Assembly (NCBI GenBank): GCA_025765595.1
Contig: JAIVFH010000103.1
Location: 1 to 64,000 of the forward strand
Reading direction: 5' to 3'
Length of the DNA stretch: 64,000 nt
From: Obelidium mucronatum
Lineage: Eukaryota > Chytridiomycota > Chytridiomycetes > Chytridiales > Chytriomycetaceae
The notes under the pieces were generated by a model that worked only from the letters and a program-made list of their open reading frames with translations, did no database searches and was not told the origin of the DNA. The translations under genes were made by a program, and so were the position numbers. This document shows positions 34,109 to 45,799 of this stretch, piece by piece (position 1 is the stretch's first letter; each line of letters opens with the position of its first letter).

Positions 34109-37100
34109 TTAAGTTCGCGATTTAACATCTGTGTCAGGAAAGAAAGAATTAGCCTTGTCTCAATTAAAACGTTGAAAAAGCTCACCATATGTAAGAATCT
34201 CATCCCAAATGGATCCTTTCCCCGCATTTGATTCTGTAGTTTTGCGAGTAGTAGTGCTTTCCCGCGATATATCCGGCTCAAACTCACGTATTTGCGGTGG
34301 CTTGGGATCAAATCCAGCCTTCAAGCTTCTTGTCGATGATAACCCTTCTTGTCCTGACGCATAAGAAAAGCTTCCTTGTGCATTTTTTCCGACTTTGCTT
34401 CCTTTCATGCTTGATGGTTTGCTGGTAGTTCTTTTCATTTGCTTTGGTGAAGATTCATTGATAGAGAGTTTTCTGTCGCTTGATGGCTGACGACTGTCCA
34501 GTTCATTTGCAGAGCTTCTTGATTTCGACTGTATTTAGTGCATTCACAGAGTCGAAGGATGTTGCGTTTGAGGAATGGCCGGAGGGATACTCCATGTTTG
34601 CTAAAAAGTCTGGATTCCAACCAGGAATTACGGTATCAGCGGCGTGCGTTATTGTAATAGAGTTGGATCTCTGGGGGGCTTCTGCCGATTCTTTCGGTTC
34701 ACTTTTAGTGAAGCTGTCGTCTTTTGTCGTGGATAGCTTTGGCTGGGATTGAGACTTTCCCAGGACAGTTGCAACTATTGGCTCATTCGCCAACGAAAAT
34801 ATTTCTTCGCTGCTTTTGATTTGTGGGGTGTTTGTTTGTGGACTTGTGGCCGCAGCGTCTTGAAATTCTTGGTTGGGGTGCTCATCTTGAAGTCCAGATT
34901 GAAACCCGTCGCAATCATTCATTTCTAAAGGATTCCCCGCTTTAGTAATTGCGTCTGGTTTTTGGATATTTTCCTTGGCAACTTCAGTTTTGGATTGAGT
35001 TGCGGAATGTAAACCCAATACGGATTGAAAAATGTTCTTCATATCACTGACGCTTTCCGCTATATCTTTGCTTGATGATTCTTGGTTTTCATTAACCGTG
35101 GAATCAGTTATAGGAGCGGCGGGGGGCTCTGATTTCGAGTGGGCACTATTCATATCCTGCATTACAGCCGCAAAAATATCATCCACTTTTGGCTTTGTCT
35201 CTGCTAATGAATCTGCTTCCATATTGTCAGCAATTGGAGGAATAGCTGCTGTTACTTCTTCTATTGCCACATCAACCGGTTGCTCTAATCTGTTTAAACT
35301 ATGCTTGCTCTGAATTTTAGAACTCGCCAAAGTCCTAGAGCTGCGAAGCGAGTTGCTGATGGAGGCGGGTTTTCCTTTTGGCTCTACAGGCTCCAGAATT
35401 TCTTGCCGCTGGAGCGGAAGGGGTTTTGATACACTGGCCCTTTGTGAATCATTCTGGGTTTTTAAAGGTGGCTGTTCGTCAAGAACGTTTGGTTGGGAGG
35501 GTTCCAGGTCCATGAGCGACTCGAGGCATCTTTTCATATCAATCGAACCATCGCTTGCTTTTAACAACGATTCTTTGCGTTTCTCAGAAGCTAGATCCAT
35601 CGATTTGGTGACTTCCAGTGGCTCATTTTGATCTGATATGATTTCATTGGTCAAAAGGGTGTGCTCTTTGTCAAACAACGGTTCCCCAGAGTTTTCGATT
35701 GGCGTTTGATTTACTTTCACACTTTTGGCGCCTATTGACGTAAGTTCGTTCAGAACACGTTATTAGATAAATTACTTTCCAAAACTTACCCTCCACTCCA
35801 GTTGTAATGTCCTGTCTTATGTCTTCATGCGAGTCATATTAAGCCTATCCTTAGATGGCTCCTTTGTTTTGATAGGGGCATTCATTTCCAGGAAAAGGGA
35901 ATCTAGTATCGGTGTTGCACTAACCGCTGGTAGATATTCTGATTTTTCATCTAGTAACTCCCGCTTGAACGTTTTGGGGCTCGGAGCTGGGTTCATTCAA
36001 GTCTGCTTTGTCGGCATGTTGGTCTTGAAAATCATCGAGATTTTTTTGAAGATCTGCCTCGATGTTCGTTTCTATTCTGACGCCTTTCGATTCCTTGTCG
36101 CTTTGAAGCAACCCATCATTTGAAGAATTCTGAGAGACAAAGCCCATACTCGCTTTTGATTCAAGATGATCTCTTTCGACGCTTGTTTTGGATTGTTTCG
36201 CAGAATGCAATCCAAGCATGGATTTAAAAAAATGTTTCATATCCGTAGATTCCTCATCGATCGCCTGCTGATCGGATGGAGAGAATTCTTGCTCTTCCGT
36301 TTTGGGATTTTGTGTGGGCTGGCTCGATTCAATGGCGGGATGTGAGTCTGTTTTCATTGGACGTGCCATATCCTGCATGACGGCATCTAGAATGGATAAG
36401 GCGCTTTTCTTTTCTTTCTGGTTTTGAATATCGGCGATGCTTTCACGAGGCATAGTCAGCGTTGCCAATTCTCCGCTTTCGCTAGTTCTGCGATTGTCTT
36501 TTCCTGTTGATGAATCTGCTACGAGAGGCGTAACTTCATTTGGAATCGCATCATGGAATACATCTTCTTCTTCGTCGTTTCCATTCAGACCAGGCTCCAG
36601 AATCGCCACTTGCTTCGCCTACTGCCTTTGAATAAGCCTCGCTCATCAAACCTTCCAAAGTCCGTCCTTTAATCGCTACAGACTCTCGAATCGTCGCTGT
36701 GTTACTAAAGGCCGCTTCTTGGGCAATGTCTTCTTTCGATCTGCCATTAGTTCCAGAATTGGGGCCCGAATCGTCAATGCTAACGATATGCTCAAATTCA
36801 TCTTTCACAAATTCAGAGTCTTGATCATGTTTCGTTGCATTCGCTGATTCATCGAGACTTAATACAGACTGCATCAATAGCGCCATGTCAACAGAGCTAC
36901 CAGCTGAGTTTTGGGGATCTTCTGAGGGAATAAAGTTCTCAACGGAAGTTGTTGTAGGGTTTATATATTGACTGATGGTTTTAGTCAGTTGATGGGGCTC
37001 ATCGCCAGTCTCTGTTGAAACGACCAAGGAGTCTTCACTTTTCTTGGTAGTTGTTACACCAGTGGCAGATTTCTCAATGAGGGCGGCAGCCGTAGCTAAA

Positions 37101-40100
37101 GCCTGCAATAGCAGATTTTGCTTACTCTCTGACCTACTAGCCACATTTGATTGCGGCTTTGAGGAAGACGATAAGCTGGGAACAGATTTAATTTTCCTTG
37201 AGAGTTTCAATGACCCCATGCTGGAAGATCTGGACTGGATCGAAACAGGGGTTCCAACTTGACTTGCTCGTACAACTGGAGATGTAGTCCCAGAGCGTTG
37301 CACATCAGGCGGTTTTGCTGTGATGCTAGTTTGACGACTTCCTTTGGAAGACGAAAGTCCTGAGACTGCCCCTGCCCCTGCCCCCGCCAGAGATTTCGGT
37401 TGTTGCGAAGAGAGCGAACCCAATGAAGCGACACTTGATGATCGAGAAAGATCTTCTTTTGGCTTTAAATCCACGCTTCCTTGTCGGGTAGAGCTTGAGG
37501 ATGATTGTTTGGACGCCAGGCTCGGAACAGATTTAATTCTGTTCCCCAAACTTAAGGAATTTAGACTCGAAGAGCGAGACGACATTGAATTGCTAGTAGA
37601 TAGCTCTCTTTGGAGATTGGATTTGTTGGGTTGTGGATGAATGTTCAAAGCTTCTTTACTACTTGCTCGCGGCGAGTTTGAGGCCTTTGAAACAGGTTTG
37701 GAAGAACTGCCGAGGCTATCTCTACTGGTTGATTTACTCAAACTCGTAGCTCTTTCAGAGACTGGGATTTTGGCTGCATTTTCAAGCGCCAATGCAAGTA
37801 GATTATCTTTGCTGTGGTGTCGGCTCACTGTTTTCGAATGGTGCGCCGAAGAGAGGTTTGGAACAGATTTCACACGTCCTCCAGAAGAATGCAAGGAGTC
37901 ATTGCTATTGGAACGAGAGGTATCTTTGCTTGCCAAGCTTGATCGAAGCGATTTTTGTTGGATTGGAGTCTTGGAGACTGGGGCTTCCTTAACAACAGAG
38001 TTCCTAGAAGTACTCTGATTGGATGCTTGTCTTGAATGCAGTTTGGAGCTGGCTTGGCTTCCTGTCTGATTCTGGGTCATTGTACTAGAAGCTATCTTTG
38101 GAGTTTCGTGGGATTTGTGGTGATAACCCGTCAACCGAGTTCCGTCCCGAACGTTGTCGCACAAGATTCTGTGAAGTACCAAACGTTTCACCATCATTTT
38201 GATTAAGAGCGGAGGCGTTTGCTTTGGAGCTTCTTTTAGAGGAATCGGCCTTGAACAATGTTTGAGAGTTGTGTCCAGGAAGTGTGGAACTCAAAGACTT
38301 CTGATTTAAAGAAACACTCTCGGCCATACTCTGCATTGATTTTTCCACATTTTTCTCGGTTGCTCCGTCTGAGTATAATCGGCGTGCAGATTGTAGTTCT
38401 TTTTCGAACGCCTGGCTGGAATTTCTAACAGATGCTTTGGAATCGTCGATATCAGAAACAGCAGCTCCGACATTTTGATCTTGAGAGACAGATGGAAAAT
38501 CGCTCATGCTTTGACGTTGCGATCCCGCTAGACTTGCAGAAGAAAATGCGTCTCGAGAATGTGTGACAGAGTTCACAACTGATGCTGGATTACTGTCGAG
38601 TGGAAAGTGTCGTACCGCTGCAGCCGAGTTAGCAAGCGCATTATCCTCCGAGGCCGTGGGAAGCTTGTTTAAAGAAACCACCGGATTCGGATGTTCGTTT
38701 TGGAAATCGTTTGGCTCTTCGCCAGCATCTGGAACCTTGATTGCACCGCTATCTTTCTTGGAATTTTCTTCGTTGTCATCATCGTCCTCGTCAGACTCTT
38801 CGTCTTTTTGAGAAAATGTAGCTGCCAGTGGACTTTTTGTTGAACGCCTTCTCTCAGAAATTGCTCTAGAAGGGCGAAAGTAAAAGTTATCAATTAAATC
38901 ATCGGCAGGCTCGGCGGGAACAGTAGTTTCTGGGCTGTGTGCAACAGAGACTCGATTTGCAAGATTCCCAGGGCGATATCGGAGAATGACTCGCCCGCCG
39001 CACCAGTGTTGTGACCAGCATGCTTGCTTTTCGATGAGGAGCAGCACTGCTTGAGCGGAAACTGACTGGTGAAACGTAATCATCTGATTCATCTGACGCA
39101 CTGTCAAAAAAAACGTCAGATGGAGCCGAGCTAACACAGTATGTATACTTACACTGATAATTTACTGATATTTAATTGAAATGAGCCGGAAACAGACGAA
39201 GAGCTTCCTGCCTTCAATTTCGCTACTTCAGATCCACTCAGTCTCCCATTCGACCCATCAACATCGCGTAAGAATCCAACGGAGCGTTGTGCGGGCTTCC
39301 CCTTTTCAGATAATTGAAGGTTTTGTTGTGATGCAGCTGGGCTCTGCTTTAAAGATGCTAGGGAAAAAGAATATTAGCAAAAGGAGCACCTTGGGATTGT
39401 TACTCACATATCATATGCAGGTTTGGTTCACTCCGAGGTATTTTGTCAGAAATTGAATCTATGGATCGCTTCATGGAATCAGATGCAGGAACGTCTGAAA
39501 GCTGGTTGAGTTTTGCGATAGAGAAAGAACCAGGCTTACCAGCTTTCTCCGGCAACGAATGAGGCGATCCATCGCTACTATCCACAGAATTTGAAAGTTT
39601 GTTTAAATCTTCAGATATGGATGCTTTTGCTGGCTGGGTTGCAGCATTTGATTCAGATTGCTCGAAAGTTGATGAGTGGCTATTCGACGAGCTCTCTACT
39701 TTAGGGCGCATCTTCAACGTCATTCACAAGTTCTTCAAAATCGTCTCCGTAATTCAAAGATCCTGCAGACATATTAACAACCGGATTCTCAAGCTGAGGA
39801 AGATCTTTCAAAGATTCAAGTGACACAAAGTCGAGATTCTCAGCTGCAGCTAGAACGGGATTTAGATCTATCTCCTCTTTAATATTAATTTCAAAGGCAG
39901 TATGTTCTGCATTTGTAACGGGAGTGGTTTTGGTTTGGTCACACTCTATCACGATTTTAGATTTCTCTGCCTGCGATTCTTTGCCTGCTTGGAGAACAGA
40001 TTGACTGGCAGAAATCATCAAAGGTTCATTTTGAGTTTGGCTTGTGGATTGTCTCAAGGAAGTTTGATGGGCATCATTGCTCATTTCAGATTGTATAACA

Positions 40101-43100
40101 GACCGAGCTTCTCTATGCTCCTCAGAGCCGGATGGCAACTCTGAGATTTTTTGACCATCTGCTGGTGTCTGCGAGATGGACTCTCTTTTTGGGCTTTCTT
40201 GGGTTTTTTCTTGTTGGGGTTTTTCATTCATATGTAGCCCAGAAGCAGAGTTTTGCTGGATTTCACTTTGCAATTGAGTCGTTGATTGACGACCCGAGCT
40301 TTGGGCTTCGAATTCGGCGTCATCGAGATACTGACTAACTTCAGCATCGGTGCTAGCAACTCCATTTGTCGGCCCACCAGTCTCTGAAGAAAAATCAAAG
40401 TCATCGCCATAATCCAGCTCCTCGAATGCTGGTTTACTGCAGTTGACGGAAGCTCCCACGCTTTTCTCCTGCTCAAAATCCTTCTCTAAGTTTCTCTTGA
40501 CTGCATCATGGGTAGATTCCCAAAGTATGGAATCTTCTGGTGGTTGAACTGAATGGAGGACTGCTTGTGGCTGATCTACGAGCTGAATTAGGATGAGAAT
40601 TGAAATCCGAAGCCGCGATTGGATTTTCAACATTGCTAACGACGGAAGAACTTAAAGTAGCTCTCCCTTCACGGAGATTTTTTACAGTCTGAGCGGTCGC
40701 TTTCTCAATATCTTCTTGCTCAGCGAATTGGTTTTCTATGAAGCGAACCTGCAGATTCAATTTCCAACTCTGCAACCTCCTCAACACACTTCTTCACGGT
40801 GATTATTTCATCGCGACCGGCTTTACTGTCGTTCGACGCTCCTTGACTATTTTGGAGGATTAAACTTTGGTCTGAAAGATCTGAACTAATGGTTGATGTT
40901 TCAACTTTTTGATCTGAAGATATACTTGATGTATTCGAAAGTAAGACAACTTCAGGTGGAATAGATGCGGATCTTTCCATGGATTTTAACGCCATACCTC
41001 CTCCATCTTGAAAAGAATCGGCAGGAGCTACATTAAGGTGTGGCTCGACCGTTGGAGGCACATCAACAATTTCCTTTCGATTATCGTGGGTAATGACGGA
41101 ATCTGTTTCCTGCTGTAAATTCTTAAGCTCAGGACCAGATGGCTTGTCAGCAATGTTGCCAAAGGACACTGTTTTCTTTACAACCCCTTCTGTAGAGCTC
41201 CTCAAGCTACTCTTTCTTGAATATGGGCGAACAATTTCCTGTATGGGGAACTCCTTGCTTTGAGGGTTTTCGGATGTAGTATTTTCATCTGCATGATGAT
41301 CTGAAACCAAATCTTTGCTGGATGATGGCATTATCCACATTCGGCGAATTGTCCGTTGTATCAGAAATGGGGTTATGGCTTCCAAAATGATCATCGCATG
41401 AAGGAGCTTGGACACTAGAGAACTCCCCTGCGAGACTTGACGCCGAGCCCGAAGGATCCGATGCAGATATCAGTGGATGATTGTTGGATTCTAGACCGCT
41501 GAGATCAGAATCCTCTTTTCCACTTGCAACACTTTCCCGAGAACCGAAATCGGACAAACTCTCTGGGATTTCAACGTCATAATCGGGAATTGTGTCTGAT
41601 TGTGGCATGGTGGTGTCTTCAGTTACTGGCGGTAGATCGAAATCTGATTCCCAATTAATTTCAGCTGGGTTTGCTGTTGCAGTTTCGGTTACAGAAAGGG
41701 CTTTCTCCAGTGGGGCCTCTGAAACCAACCCCTGCACTTGGTTCTCCGCGGGTAAATTTAAATGCGATTCCCAATGTGTACCGGTTGAGTTGCAGTTAAA
41801 GAGATTTCTGCGGCATCAGGTCCTTCGTTCAGTGGAGGACCTTGTGATAAACCCGACGATTGGTCATCTGCGGCGACAGGAGATAGGTCAAAGTCTGACT
41901 CCCAGTTGATTTCGGCTGACTCATTAGAAACAATAGCGGTATCCGGTGCATTTTGTATTTCAAGGCTATTATTTTCTGCATCGTTTTGGAAAATCGGCTC
42001 TTCATTACCCGGTTGAAGGTCGTATTCAAAATCAGCTACATAATTGCTTTGCATTTGAAGATCGGTGTTGGTGATTATGATCAGATGATGAACTATTTTG
42101 TGAATTTCTATCATTAAGGGCAATGTCGGACATCATTGTGGTAACAATTGAGTCATCGACTGGCGAATAATCTTCGAGCTCTGTGTTGGAATAAGGGGCT
42201 TCTTCACATTTGTCACCCGATTCATCTGAAAAATCACCGTCGAGTCCACAGACAAGATGCTCGGATGAAGGTCTCCCTGTACTATCAATTGTTTCATTGA
42301 TTTCAGACTTTGAATTTTCTAAATCAGCTTGTGAACATATCAAGTCGTTTAAGTAAGAATCGTCGGCTAGAAGTGCGCCTTCGGAGATACTCTGTTCACA
42401 GGCGACTGCTTTTGACTCTTCTTCTTCGCCTGAATCATACTCGTGGCCATCATTTTCAATTGCGATCTCCACCGTTTCTCCAGTTTCTCGAACATTACTT
42501 TCTTCTAAGCCTTTTTCGGGGCAGTTTTCTTGTGCTACTGCAAAGTCCGCCTCCTCTTCATTTTCCAAAACGGCATCAATCTGCCCAATTTGCCCCAAAA
42601 CCACGTCTTGTACAGCTGTGTGTGCCATTATTTGCTCTGAGACTTCGTGGCCAGCTTCCGAACCGCCGAAATCACTAAACTCAGATCCTATGGGGAAGTC
42701 GGATTCTCGGCTCGGTCGTGCAGATTTGGGCCGCAATGTTAGAGGAGCAGATAGCGTGGCTTGGCTATCTGCCCCGACAATGGACGCGGATTCAAGCTTC
42801 TGGATTGTCGGAATTGAGGCCAGCTTTTTGATTTCCAACTGTTTGATAACCTATTTATCATCATCAATGAATCATGCCCGACATCGATGTAATTGAATTA
42901 TAATTACTTTGTCAACATCTCCACCGAGTTTTTGAATATACCCTACGAGTAGTAATTCTGTTGCCTCCAAAGGTACTGCAGCTTTTTGCCGTATCTCATC
43001 AATGGCATCTAGCTCTTCCGTGGATTTTGTCTTTGAAGATACAGAAGTTGGCGATTCCCCTATGAGTTTCACAAGCTCATGAAGGACCAGTTTTGTTCCG

Positions 43101-44280
43101 TCAATATCATTAGTTTCATAATGTCTTCGAGCCATCCCGAATAGTTTCAAGACCGGAGATCCAGATTCAAGTTCAAGTTCGCTTATGTCGTCATGAACAG
43201 GGGCACTGGATCGCAGACCAGATTTTCGCCTTAATTTCGCTTGGAGAAGGTCGATTTTGGGCAGGATCTTCTCTGGATCCAGTCCATACTCCTTTAACTT
43301 TTGGCGACTCATTCCCTTCAGCTTATTGAGTAACTCTTTTTCGGTAAGCTGCAGTGAGGGTGGTTTTTCAGCATAGAGGAGAACAGTCTTCCACATTGTC
43401 ACAGGATATGATGTGAGAAACTCGGGGTAGCTTTTCGTTGGGGAGTTATTTGTAGGGAGATCAATGTGCTGGTTCGAAATTCGATTCTTTTCCTCTTCCA
43501 TTTGCCGCCGAATGGCATACTTTTTGTGTGATTAGCAACAGTCAGACAAGGAATGCTCCAAAAACCTCGATATCACGATCTAGCTCCATTTCCTCTTGAT
43601 TCTTAATATTTTTCTCTTGCCATTGAAGATGGTCTAAATGAACTTGCTGTTTTTTGAACTTCTTCTTTGGAATGACTTTCCCATCTGAAGTTATCTATGG
43701 ATTAAACCTGAATAAATATATCATTTTAGAACTCAATATGAACATACTAGGCCGACTTTTTGCAAGTGCTTTCTAATATTCGCACTACTGAAATAGTCTC
43801 TCAAATCTTCATCCAGCAAAGGTTCATAGAGCCTGCGAAAAAAATCCACACCATGAGTCAACGCAGAAGTATTCGAAAGAATATTACGGCATATCTCGAG
43901 TGACTAAGTTGACGTCATATATTCTCTCTTTTTCGCGTAAGGAAATGTGTCTCTTTTTCCTGGGTCACGCAAGTTAGTGATTCTCTGATGCATGAATTAT
44001 CCAAAATTTCAAGCAATATTACTTGATATTCGGTATCCCTGATGTAGGGGGTGGTGATATGTTCCTGTCGGCTAACAATTCTTATCAGTGATAGTCAAGA
44101 ATGAACATAGTCCAAACCTGGCGAGTCAGACGATTGTTCACCAGGAACAACAATCTTCTTCGATTTTGCAGAGTATTTTGCAGAAGGAGGCGCTTTTTTT
44201 GGTGGTCGCGGAACAGTGAAAATATCCTCAAAAGCTGTAAGCGGGGCAACAGCGTTTTTAGACCTCTGCGAAGGGCTCAT
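34109..44280 (-). CDS. Giant disordered protein with ERICH3-like N-terminal domain
   Basis: About 10.2 kb on minus with a dozen or more exons, roughly 3000 aa. Exon 1 gives MSPSQRSKNAVAPLTAFED. By phase-matched splicing it continues to ISLREKERIYDVNLVTRDMP, LYEPLLDEDLRDYFSSANIR, KHLQKVGL(I), DGKVIPKKKFKKQQ and DIEKYAIRRQMEEEKNR, which matches the N-terminal block of vertebrate ERICH3 (LMDKHLAGYF, RRHLLRSGLI), a protein of cilia. A helical segment (ELLNKLKGMSRQKLKEYG) follows. The remaining roughly 2700 residues are Ser/Glu/Asp/Asn-rich, with recurring short motifs. It ends SIWDEILTYDVKSRT. Orthology by the N-terminus is fairly good; a single transcript across all exons is inferred from unbroken strand, style and matching phases. 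A second gene within the 3' half cannot be excluded. Confidence 0.65.
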
Positions 44281-44537
44281 CGCGTAACTCAGTCAGCTAT
44301 GCGTCGAAGTTATTGATGAAGATATGCTTTTCGCGCTTGTAGACACTCACCTTTTGTGGGGATGGGGGGAAATGGTAATCCTTTGTTGTCGATTTCTACC
44401 AAATCGCTTCAGACATCGCTACTTATACATCCCATTCAAAAATCGATTATGATTCGAATTTTGTTGCAAGCTAATTGATGTTGAAGTGTTTTTTGGATTG
44501 ACAACAATTTCATACTTGAACCTATCGAATCATTCAA

Positions 44538-45587
44538 ATGACTTCGGCGGCCGAAAACCAGGGCATTCGGAATCCAATTGTTTCAGCTCTGAGGGAGGAG
44601 TTGGAGTCCCTCGGATTATCTCCAAAAGGTTTCTAATGCGGAACCCGAGTATCCACCAACTTGAAGTAACGAAGTTACATCAAATAAGGACAACTCAAGC
44701 AGCTGCAAAAAAGGCTGAGAAACTTTAAAAAGAATAGAGATGATGCGACTGCCGTCTCTCTATCAGATGTGGAAGACGAAGCGTTGGATCTCGAGTTGAG
44801 CGGTCTAAGTCTATCAGAAAACGGCAAGAGGAAACGACAACCGTTCGAGTACTATCTGGTCTTTGACGTTGAAGCGACATGCAAAGAAGATAACACTGGC
44901 TGGAGACACGAGATCATCGAATTTCCTGTTGTGGTCATCCACTCAAAGACCTTTTCTGTAGCGGCTGGTACTATAAATCACTGAGGGCTTTGACGCAGAG
45001 CTTCTGAGCAACCACGTCGTGGTTTTTTTTTAGAGTTTAGGTCATTCGTGAAGCCAGTGATCAATCCGATTCTCACGGAATTCTGCACAAACCTGACTGG
45101 AATTACTCAAGAACAAGTCGATGCCGCTCCTACTTTCCCTAAAGTTCTCAAGAACTTTGAAGCCTTTTTGTCAACGCTCCAAGTGAAACATTCGAAAATG
45201 GCCTTTGTGACCGATGGACCCTGGGATATTCGAGATTTCGTTCGAAATCAATGCGTTTACACAGGAATGAGGTGTCCGCAGTATTTTGATCGTGGTTGGA
45301 TTGATTTGAGGCGCGTCTTCACAAAGTTTTATGGGCGGAAGGATGGAAAACGCGCGAATCTTGCTGGAATGTTGAGGTATGTATATTGCTCTTGGATAAT
45401 GTTCTCTTTCAGTCAATTATGTATTCTTACATACTTACAAACTATCTTCAATAGCCTCTTGGGGATGGAGTTTGAAGGCAGAGAGCACAGCGGAATCGAT
45501 GATACCAGAAATATAGCAAGAATTGTTTTAAGGCTGATGGATGAAGGAGTTGTGTTTGAAAGCAGTGCGACAGAATTGAGAAAATAG
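44538..45587 (+). CDS. ERI1: ERI1-type 3'-5' exoribonuclease with SAP domain
   Basis: DEDDh exonuclease of the 3'hExo/ERI1 family, which trims histone mRNA, 5.8S rRNA and small RNAs. The N-terminal SAP motif spans ALREELESLGLSPKG plus QLKQLQKRLRNF after an intron of about 73 nt. Catalytic residues: Asp and Glu in LVFDVEATC, Asp in FVTDGPWDIRDF, His and Asp in REHSGIDDTRN. Other blocks: EIIEFPVVVI, FVKPVINPILTEFC and LTGITQEQVD. Four exons; the intron before EFRSFVKP uses gtacta. About 250 aa, slightly shorter than animal proteins. It is divergent from the ERICH3-like gene, with starts about 260 bp apart. Confidence 0.92.
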
Positions 45588-45799
45588 ATACTGATTGTGA
45601 CAAGAATAAGTTCAATACATTCTGAACTGTTGCTTGCCGCCATATTTGCCAAATCAAGCCGCTGAAGAAGAAGGGAAATATACTAACTAATCCACAGCAT
45701 ATACTTGGCCTCTTCCCCAGGTTAATGTTAAGCTGGCGTTTTGGAACTTGACGGTTTGAGTTTCATCCAAAATCTTCGAAAACAATCCATTCAACCGCA

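Noticed and set aside
41592..42896. Plus-strand open frames opposite the giant minus gene
   Set aside because: Shadow frames of Ser/Glu-rich coding sequence with no domain or splice logic.
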